A program made the position numbers and the translations under genes. Below, one piece after another: positions 55,042-61,332 of a DNA stretch of 61,332 bases. This DNA comes from Bacteroidales bacterium. GTDB taxonomy: Bacteria > Bacteroidota > Bacteroidia > Bacteroidales > UBA10428. The stretch covers positions 1 through 61,332 of the forward strand of contig JAFGQZ010000017.1 in NCBI GenBank assembly GCA_016935435.1. The letters are read 5' to 3'. Every line of letters begins with the position of its first letter. The stretch's first letter is position 1. The notes below the pieces were generated by a model. It did not search any database, was not told where the DNA came from, and saw only the letters and a program-made list of their open reading frames with translations.

Positions 55042-56637
55042 ATGTTAAATACCCGTTCTTCCCTTATCCAGTCGAGCATTCATCAGAATGAGCAGAATCC
55101 GGTATTTCAGGCTGTTCTTGAAATAGCCGATGAAGCAATTTTTATTTTGGAAAAATCCGGTTCAACCATTGTCGATTGCAACACTTCGGCACTTAAACTA
55201 TTTGAGGCCACATCGAAAACTCAGCTTTTAAACCTGCCATCGTACAGGCTATATAATTACGAGCCACTTGAATACAGTGTTGATCGTATTAATAATGAGC
55301 TTGACAAAAACGGACAGTATTCGCAGGAGATGTCGTTTAGGACCTGTAAACAAAACGTGTTTTGGGGCAAGCTTGTGCAAAAAAATATTGGCCTTACCAA
55401 TTTAAATTACACCATACTTAAAATTACCAAATCGGCCAATTATTTAAAAGACGAGCAATGGCTTTCCGAAATTATTAAAGTGAGCTCGCGTTCAACAGGC
55501 CGGCAGTTTTTTAAGCAAATAACCAAACATTTATCGAATACTTTCGATGCCGAATATGCTTTTATTGCCCGCCGTATTGCCGGCGACAATAGCAGGATAA
55601 AGCTGTTTTATGTGCATGGCGATGGGGTAACAACAAAATATTTGAAGGTACACGGTTCTTTTATCGAGAATATTATGCGCGGGTACACTTCTTTCTATCC
55701 CACAGGGTTAATAGATTTGTTCCCTGGCGATGAAATAATTTCGGAAACAAAAGCCAATAGTTTTATTGGTGCGCCGTTTTTCGATGTTTCGGGCCAGGTG
55801 TTGGGAATTATAGGGGTATTGAGCACATCGCAAATGGAAGAGATTCCCAACGCCCGTTATATGCTTAATATTTTGGGCTCGCGCACAGCGGCCGAAATAC
55901 AACGTATCCGTTCGAAGGAGCTTTTGCGTCAGCAAACCCGCGAACTTGCCGAAGTTAACCAAATGAAAGACAAGTTGCTGGCTGTTATTTCGAACGATTT
56001 GCAGGCTCCGCTGAACACTATTCTTGGATATTCGGGCATGATACGCAATAAAGCCGATAATTATAAGCCCGAAGAGCTTTCGTCGAAAATGAAAGTGATT
56101 GACAACTCCCTGCGCAACCTATATATGATTTTGGAAAGCCTTTCTGACTGGTCGCGCCTAGAACAGGAAAAAGTACGTGTTGAGTTTAAACCGAACAATA
56201 TACGCAACATACTGGAAGACATTAAGCCTTATACAAAATATTTATTGGAAGTTAAACAGGTAGCGCTTATTAACAAAGTGCCCTCTGCCATTAACATTAA
56301 GGCCGATAATTACCTGGCTCGCGCTGCAATTAAGAGCGTTGCTGCTTATGTTATAAAAAACACCATGAAATCGGGCAATGTAACTTTCGATGCTCAAATA
56401 ATAAACGGGCATTGGTTTTTTATTATACGCTCCGACAAACACCTTGCCGACGAACAAGAAATTAAATTTGCACTAAAGGCAAGCAGACAAGAGTTTTACA
56501 CATCGCCGAAAGAGTCGAGTGTGCCTGTATTGGGCGTATATGTTGCACGCGAATTTATGCAGCTGCAAAATGGGAGGCTTTCGGTGAACCAGTCGCCCGA
56601 AGTTATTGAGTTTTTGTTTGAATTCGAGAAAGGTTAA
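55042..56637 (+). CDS. PAS-GAF pseudo-histidine kinase
   Basis: A 531-residue soluble protein built like a histidine kinase but degenerate. PAS-like domain ~20-130 (AIFILEKSGSTIVDCNTSAL), GAF-like ~140-280, and a coiled coil leading to a HisKA-like helix pair in which AVISNDLQAPLNTILGYS has Asn318 where the phospho-acceptor histidine should be. The C-terminal ATPase-like part (~390-531) lacks the N box asparagine pattern and the DxGxG and GxGxG boxes. It therefore should neither autophosphorylate nor bind ATP normally, but could dimerise with or scaffold a real kinase. It is followed by a terminator and then by the hybrid kinase at 56755. Confidence 0.85.
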   Translation: MLNTRSSLIQSSIHQNEQNPVFQAVLEIADEAIFILEKSGSTIVDCNTSALKLFEATSKTQLLNLPSYRLYNYEPLEYSVDRINNELDKNGQYSQEMSFRTCKQNVFWGKLVQKNIGLTNLNYTILKITKSANYLKDEQWLSEIIKVSSRSTGRQFFKQITKHLSNTFDAEYAFIARRIAGDNSRIKLFYVHGDGVTTKYLKVHGSFIENIMRGYTSFYPTGLIDLFPGDEIISETKANSFIGAPFFDVSGQVLGIIGVLSTSQMEEIPNARYMLNILGSRTAAEIQRIRSKELLRQQTRELAEVNQMKDKLLAVISNDLQAPLNTILGYSGMIRNKADNYKPEELSSKMKVIDNSLRNLYMILESLSDWSRLEQEKVRVEFKPNNIRNILEDIKPYTKYLLEVKQVALINKVPSAINIKADNYLARAAIKSVAAYVIKNTMKSGNVTFDAQIINGHWFFIIRSDKHLADEQEIKFALKASRQEFYTSPKESSVPVLGVYVAREFMQLQNGRLSVNQSPEVIEFLFEFEKG

Positions 56638-56661
56638 GACGATTGCCTGATAAAATATTGC

Positions 56662-56693
56662 AAGGGCGTTCCGTAAATACGGGCGCCCTTTTT
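56662..56693 (+). terminator. Terminator after the pseudo-kinase gene
   Basis: AAGGGCG (56662-56668) and CGCCCTT (56684-56690) with an inner CCGT/ACGG stem form a long hairpin followed by five T. It separates the pseudo-kinase from the downstream kinase pair. Confidence 0.8.
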
Positions 56694-56754
56694 AATTTTC
56701 GTTCTTTTTATTTTACATACGATTGCGTAATTTGTGGTTGGTTTAAACTTTAAT

Positions 56755-59376
56755 ATGGAACATTTGCCGGGCAATATTAACCTTGATGTATTTAAACAGG
56801 CCACAGAGCAATGTGTTTGCAGTGTGCTCATTACCGATGCGCAGGGCATAATATTATATGTAAACAGGGCATTTACTTTAGCAAGTGGTTATTCTGCCGC
56901 CGAGGTTGAAGGGAGGACACCCTCGGTACTCAATTCTGGCAAGCACAACAAAGAATTTTTTAAGGATTTGTGGGACACAATACTTGCCGGTAAAACCTGG
57001 AGGGGCGAAATTCTGAACAGGAAGAAAAATGGCACACTATACCGCGAAAGCCAGGTTATTTCGGCTGTGCACAGCAATAATGGCAAAATAACACACTTTG
57101 TATGTACCAAAGAGGAAATCACTAATAATGAAAATGCCGAAAAAGCATTGTTCGAAAGCGAAGAACGGTTCCGTTTGTTTTTTGAGGAAAACAAAATAGC
57201 CATACTTGTTGTCGATGCAGAGACAGTTAAAATTGTGGATGCAAACAATGCTGCCCTTGATTTTTACGGTTATAACAGGCAAGAGTTTTACAGCCTTGAT
57301 CTTAAAAACGAATTTATTGGTTTTGCCGAAGCAATACAAGCCGGTGCAGATGGCAAATTTCAGCAGCCGAAAAATATTTTTTCGCAGAAGCACCGAACAA
57401 GCAGCGGCCGGGTGCTCGATGTCGAAATATCGCTTGGCAGGGTGGCCTACCATGAGAGAAATTACATTTATGTTATGGTTATCGATGTTACAAAGCGAAA
57501 AAGGGCTATTGCAGCATTGAAAGAGAGCGAATCGAAAAAACTGGCGCTTCTGAAAATAATTCCTGATCTGATATTTGTTCTAAATTCCGATGGTATATTC
57601 CTCGATATATACTCCGATAACCCCGATCGATTGGGCATTGAGCCCTACAAATTGCTTAGCCGCCATGTTAGTTCATTCTTTCCGCCCGAAATCAGCAGCC
57701 TTCTTTTGCAGAAGATAAAGGCAGCCCTCGACTCGCGTGAAGTGCAAACGTTCGATTTTAGGTATAAACAACCTACAGGAAGGTACGCATTTGAAGAAGT
57801 AAGGGTAATTGCAAGTGGAAATCAGGAAGTGCTTGTTATTATCAGGGACATATCGAAACGAAAGTTTTACGAAAGCGAAATAAAAAAAGCATGGGAAGAG
57901 GCAGAGCAGGCCAACAAAATAAAAAGTGTTTTCCTTGCAAACCTGTCGCATGAAATACGCACACCCATTAATGCTATACTGGGTTTCAGTAATATTCTGG
58001 GCGATGAACTTAGTGACCACACACAGCTTAGGTATATCGAAGCAATAAAATCGAGCAGTAAAACACTCCTTGAGTTAATTAACGACTTGCTCGACCTGTC
58101 GAAAATTGAATCAGGGAAAATGAATATCTCGAAATCACCGGTCGATTTGCGAAAATTGTTTAGCGAAGTTTACAATATTTTCTCTATAAGGCTGAACGAA
58201 AAAAGCCTTTTATACACATGTACAATTGATGATGAAGTGCCACGAACAGTTTTTTTTGATGAACTGAGGCTTAAACAGGTTTTGTTCAACCTGATAGGCA
58301 ATGCAGTTAAATTTACCGACAGCGGAACTATTAAAGTTAATGTTAGCGCTACCGTAAACATGCAAGGCGTGGTTCCCGGTTTTGTAAACCTGAAGGTTTC
58401 GATAAAAGACACTGGTATAGGAATAGATAAAAAAAACCAATTGGAAATTTTCGATGCTTTCAGGCAGCAAGATACTCAGGATACCAGAAAGTACGGAGGA
58501 ACAGGCCTTGGCCTTGCCATAACCAAAAGGCTTGTAGAAATGCTCAATGGAACCATCGCCCTTGAAAGTGAACCTGGAAAAGGAAGTGAGTTTTCGGTTA
58601 CATTTTTTAATGTTGAACCCATTAGCGAACCGCTCAATGATTTTAAGGAGCAGGAATCATTTAAAGCCGGGCAGTTAATATTTAAGCCGGTAAAAATTCT
58701 CATAGCCGACGATGTTGAATTAAACCGCGATTTTCTAAAAGACGTTTTTAAGGGAAGCGAAATGATATTTTGTGAGGCATCAGATGGTGCCGAAGCCATT
58801 GAACTGGTTAAAAAAAACATGCCTGCCCTGGCCCTTCTCGATCTGCGTATGCCCCTTGTCGATGGTTTAGACGTGGCAGCATTTATTAAAACCAACAGTG
58901 CCTACCGGCATATTGTTACTTTTGGCATTTCTGCTACCCTGGTTGACGAAAGTTTGGATAAACGTGTAGGGTATTTCGATGAATTTTTGCTTAAACCTGT
59001 AGATATTTCGCTGTTTTTAAAACAGGTTTCAAAGTATGTTCCGGTAATTAAAATATTGCGTACAGTGGAAAAAACCGAGAGATTAACGGATTTGGGTATT
59101 GAAAACAATAATACGATAACAGGCGAAAGGTTTACAGCCCTTGTTAGAGAGTTAACCCCTCTTTTAGAAAAGCTTAGCCATACTTCGTCCTTCGCTGATT
59201 ATGAAAACTTTGGTAAAATTCTTGTTCAAAGGGGCGAAGAATTAGAAATTATTCAGTTAACTTTAATAGGAAGGCAAATAATTGAAGCGGTTGAAAGTTT
59301 TGACCTCGAAGCAATATCAAAAAGCATAAATAGTTATAAAAGCCTTGAGAGAAAAATATTGGAAAACAATATATGA
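56755..59376 (+). CDS. Hybrid histidine kinase (3x PAS, HisKA, HATPase, receiver)
   Basis: An 873-residue soluble hybrid sensor. Three PAS domains (~10-130 with ITDAQGIILYVNRAF and a PAC motif; ~145-260 with VVDAETVKIVDANNAALDFYGY; ~275-375 with IPDLIFVLNSDGIFLDI). HisKA at ~385-450 has His399 in FLANLSHEIRTPINAILGFS. HATPase_c has NLIGNAVKFTD, DTGIGI and GTGLGLA. The receiver (~640-760) has ADD, the phospho-acceptor Asp696 in LLDLRMP and a LKPVD lysine. The last ~95 residues are helical with no recognised Hpt histidine. It starts at the ATG at 56755 (an upstream GTG is in frame). It overlaps the next gene by four bases (ATGA). Confidence 0.93.
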   Translation: MEHLPGNINLDVFKQATEQCVCSVLITDAQGIILYVNRAFTLASGYSAAEVEGRTPSVLNSGKHNKEFFKDLWDTILAGKTWRGEILNRKKNGTLYRESQVISAVHSNNGKITHFVCTKEEITNNENAEKALFESEERFRLFFEENKIAILVVDAETVKIVDANNAALDFYGYNRQEFYSLDLKNEFIGFAEAIQAGADGKFQQPKNIFSQKHRTSSGRVLDVEISLGRVAYHERNYIYVMVIDVTKRKRAIAALKESESKKLALLKIIPDLIFVLNSDGIFLDIYSDNPDRLGIEPYKLLSRHVSSFFPPEISSLLLQKIKAALDSREVQTFDFRYKQPTGRYAFEEVRVIASGNQEVLVIIRDISKRKFYESEIKKAWEEAEQANKIKSVFLANLSHEIRTPINAILGFSNILGDELSDHTQLRYIEAIKSSSKTLLELINDLLDLSKIESGKMNISKSPVDLRKLFSEVYNIFSIRLNEKSLLYTCTIDDEVPRTVFFDELRLKQVLFNLIGNAVKFTDSGTIKVNVSATVNMQGVVPGFVNLKVSIKDTGIGIDKKNQLEIFDAFRQQDTQDTRKYGGTGLGLAITKRLVEMLNGTIALESEPGKGSEFSVTFFNVEPISEPLNDFKEQESFKAGQLIFKPVKILIADDVELNRDFLKDVFKGSEMIFCEASDGAEAIELVKKNMPALALLDLRMPLVDGLDVAAFIKTNSAYRHIVTFGISATLVDESLDKRVGYFDEFLLKPVDISLFLKQVSKYVPVIKILRTVEKTERLTDLGIENNNTITGERFTALVRELTPLLEKLSHTSSFADYENFGKILVQRGEELEIIQLTLIGRQIIEAVESFDLEAISKSINSYKSLERKILENNI

Positions 59377-60473
59377 ACGGTCAGGAAATAGTAAAATATA
59401 AAATTTTAATTGTCGATGATGTTGCGAAAAATATACAGCTTGTAGCCAATTTCCTTACGAAAGCCGGTTACCAGATAAATTTCGCGCTCGATGGCCCCAG
59501 TGCCCTGGAACATGCCAACCGCGACAAGTTCGATTTAATAATCCTCGACATTATGATGCCCGGCATGGATGGCTTTGAAGTTTGCCGGAAACTTAAAGAA
59601 AACATGGTTACAACCGATGTGCCTGTAATATTTCTTACAGCCAAAACCGACGACATATCTATTGCAAGAGGATTTGAGGCCGGTGGGGTTGATTATATTG
59701 CAAAACCTTTTAACCCGGCAGAACTGCTCGCCAGGGTGAAAACACATATAAGGCTGCGACAACGCGAAGTGGAACTTACCAACCTTAACCGCACCAAAGA
59801 TGTTTTTCTTTCAATTATAGGGCACGACCTGAAAACACCGGTGGCCAATATTGTTTCTTTGGGCGAAATACTAAACAACAACCTGGCCGATATTTCCGAA
59901 GGCGAAAAAACAGAACTCATTAACGATATGGTAGAATCGGGCAGGCAGGGGCTGTGGCTATTGGAAAACTTACTGTCGTGGACACGCATTCAAACCGGTA
60001 AGATACCTTACAACCCACAGGAACTCATTTTACATGAGGTAATTGAAAAAAACATAAGTTTTATTGCACCGGTGGCACTTCGAAAGTCAATTCAGACGCA
60101 GTCGGACTGCGACAAAAATTTAAAAGTAAACACCGATGTTAACATATTAAACACCATATTGCGAAACTTGCTATCGAACGCCATTAAGTTTACACCGGTC
60201 GATGGCGAAGTCTGGCTTAAAGCCAATAAAGAAGCCAATGGCGAAATACTGGTTTACGTAACCGATAATGGTGTGGGCATAGATAAACAAAGATTGGACA
60301 GTTTGTTTAAAACAATCGGTCAGGTTTCTACGCTGGGCACCCAGAATGAAAAGGGGAGCGGACTGGGGCTAGCCCTTGTTAACGATTTGGTAAACATTAT
60401 TGGTGCACGTATTGAGGTGGAAAGCGAACCCGGAATTGGTTCAACCTTTAAATTGTACCTTAAAGAAGAATAA
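59373..60473 (+). CDS. Receiver-histidine kinase protein (REC-HisKA-HATPase)
   Basis: A 366-residue protein in which the receiver comes first: residues 9-125 with LIVDDVAKN, phospho-acceptor Asp59 in LIILDIMMPGMDG, TAK and KPFNP. HisKA (~140-205) with His151 in SIIGHDLKTPVAN and HATPase_c with NLLSNAIKFTP, DNGVGI and GSGLGLAL follow. It is a response regulator whose output is a kinase, suited to pass phosphate on from an upstream kinase. Translation is coupled to the hybrid kinase (ATGA overlap), so the two form a phosphorelay pair; the final DNA-binding regulator is not in view. Confidence 0.94.
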   Translation: MNGQEIVKYKILIVDDVAKNIQLVANFLTKAGYQINFALDGPSALEHANRDKFDLIILDIMMPGMDGFEVCRKLKENMVTTDVPVIFLTAKTDDISIARGFEAGGVDYIAKPFNPAELLARVKTHIRLRQREVELTNLNRTKDVFLSIIGHDLKTPVANIVSLGEILNNNLADISEGEKTELINDMVESGRQGLWLLENLLSWTRIQTGKIPYNPQELILHEVIEKNISFIAPVALRKSIQTQSDCDKNLKVNTDVNILNTILRNLLSNAIKFTPVDGEVWLKANKEANGEILVYVTDNGVGIDKQRLDSLFKTIGQVSTLGTQNEKGSGLGLALVNDLVNIIGARIEVESEPGIGSTFKLYLKEE

Positions 60474-60627
60474 AACTGTAATCAAGTGCAATCCAGGTAA
60501 AATTCTTGGGGGAATGGTCAATTATGGCTAATAAGGCAATAATTTTAAAGAAGGCTTTTTCTTATTAGGAACAAAAAATATCTCGGTTTCCAGATTTATT
60601 CATAATTTTCTATGATAAATTAAACCT

Positions 60628-61014
60628 ATGAAAACTCTTCTATTTATCGGGGCGGTGTTTATTTTAACATCGTGCTCGTCAACTGTTAAGTTTCCCGTTT
60701 CGCAATTAGTGCCGGCTGCCGATATATCGGCAAAAGTACAAAAGCAGGGAGGGACAAACTACCTGGTTGTTATTACAGCCAACAACCTGGCCAGCTCAGA
60801 ACGCCTTTCGCCACCCCGAAAGTATTATATTATATGGGTAGTTTCGGAATCGGGCGCAACCCGTAACGTTGGCCATTTCAGGCAAAAAAACGCAATTCAA
60901 ACAGAGTACAAGGCATCGTTCCCCTACAAACCAGCCGAAGTGTTTATTACAGCCGAAGATGAAGAAGCTTTGTGCCAACCTACCGGAATTGAAATTTCGA
61001 GGGTGAAGTTTTAA
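60628..61014 (+). CDS. Small lipoprotein, hypothetical
   Basis: A 128-residue protein. Residues 1-16 are a lipoprotein signal (LLFIGAVFILTSC, lipobox LTSC with Cys16). The remainder (~110 residues) is a single beta-rich domain (YLVVITANNLASSERL; YYIIWVVSESGATRNVG; VFITAEDEEA) of no recognised family. It lies 154 bp after the kinase pair and precedes an ECF sigma start; similar short lipoproteins can act in envelope sensing, but no link is shown here. Confidence 0.75.
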   Translation: MKTLLFIGAVFILTSCSSTVKFPVSQLVPAADISAKVQKQGGTNYLVVITANNLASSERLSPPRKYYIIWVVSESGATRNVGHFRQKNAIQTEYKASFPYKPAEVFITAEDEEALCQPTGIEISRVKF

Positions 61015-61226
61015 TGTTCCGGTAAATTTTTGGTTTAAAGTTCTTTGCTTTGTCTGCCAGGTTAAAAAAATGTTGGCCCGGAAAGCATATTACCATTCCA
61101 GATATGCCATTGCAGGATTTTATTAAAAAAACACAATATTATGGGTAGGGTATTTCTGATTTCGTTCGGATTTTTATCGGAATGGTTAAAAGATTGTATT
61201 TATAATTAATGCAATGAAATAAAAAA

Positions 61227-61332
61227 TTGACAAGAGACGAATTTAAAGATTTGTTTGACAGGTATTTTAACGCCGTGCGTAGTTACTTGTTTTACCGCGG
61301 TGCAGATAAAGAGTTGGCTTCGGATCTGGCAC
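61227..61332 (+). CDS. ECF sigma factor, N-terminal part (runs off the window)
   Basis: The last ~35 codons match sigma region 2.1 (DEFKDLFDRYFNAVRSYLFY, then ADKELASDLA, as in FxxLFxxYxxxLxxxAxxxxGDxxxAEDL). The frame is open to the edge. No ATG is available in frame because a stop lies at 61215; TTG at 61227 is the likely start. Only partial sequence, so the class is tentative. The 61015-61226 gap upstream shows nothing else. Confidence 0.75.
   Translation, partial: MTRDEFKDLFDRYFNAVRSYLFYRGADKELASDLA

Overview
The window is bacterial chromosome from a member of the Bacteroidota. The support is the gene content: DUF3276/PUR, DUF5606, DUF4293, a long NusB, a FeoA-FeoB fusion with its Cys-rich partner, a propeller sensor with Y_Y_Y domain, and a two-subunit PyrB/PyrI. 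Promoters of the TTTG / TAnnTTTG type, AT-rich intergenic DNA and scarce Shine-Dalgarno sites agree with this. A Marinilabiliales- or Bacteroidales-like organism is plausible, but I cannot place it more closely. No rRNA, CRISPR, prophage or complete insertion sequence was seen.

Layout. 1-5610: the end of a cobalt-early (anaerobic type) corrin-ring operon built from fused enzymes (cbiL end, cobJ-cbiC, cobL, cbiG-cobM). It is interrupted by a GxxExxY gene bounded by inverted repeats, a MITE-like element, and a double-hairpin repeat. 5886-8445: tRNA-Lys(CTT), a small NUMOD-like protein, pdxB and a hypothetical gene. 8591-11824: a five-PAS histidine kinase. 11837-21428: a region with a C39-peptidase ABC exporter and its HlyD partner, a stripped-down histidine kinase, an anti-sigma-like TPR membrane protein, a 45-residue double-glycine peptide, a TPR-CHAT protease-like protein and an ECF-type sigma factor. 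21589-24255: ferrous iron uptake (feoAB plus a 51-residue Cys-rich protein) behind a palindromic operator. 24574-37687: mostly housekeeping genes (MTH1187 family, PUR-like, nusB, yajC, ybbR, coaE, djlA-like, DUF5606, pfk, glycosyltransferase, dnaA, yigZ, pyrB, pyrI). 37701-43000: DUF4293 and a giant propeller-GAF-PAS protein without a kinase domain. 43198-51937: SirB1-like, rny, a 6S-like RNA, zapA with a coiled-coil partner, an M23 peptidase, anmK, a C69 dipeptidase and rplS. 52108-61332: an AsmA-like protein, a three-gene sensory cluster including a pseudo-histidine kinase, a lipoprotein and the start of an ECF sigma factor.

The most interesting part is 11837-21428. A short gene at 17730-17867 (minus strand) encodes a near-perfect double-glycine leader followed by a 13-residue core. 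It lies back to back with a membrane-anchored CHAT protein that keeps both catalytic residues. The matching C39 exporter lies 2.4 kb away, and a sigma/anti-sigma-like pair brackets the peptide and CHAT genes. I infer an exported-peptide system tied to a cell-envelope CHAT protease and a dedicated sigma factor; this combination is not one I recognise as described. The second theme is signalling: six large sensory proteins, two of which lack a working kinase core and two of which have grown by exact-period duplication of PAS plus coiled-coil modules.
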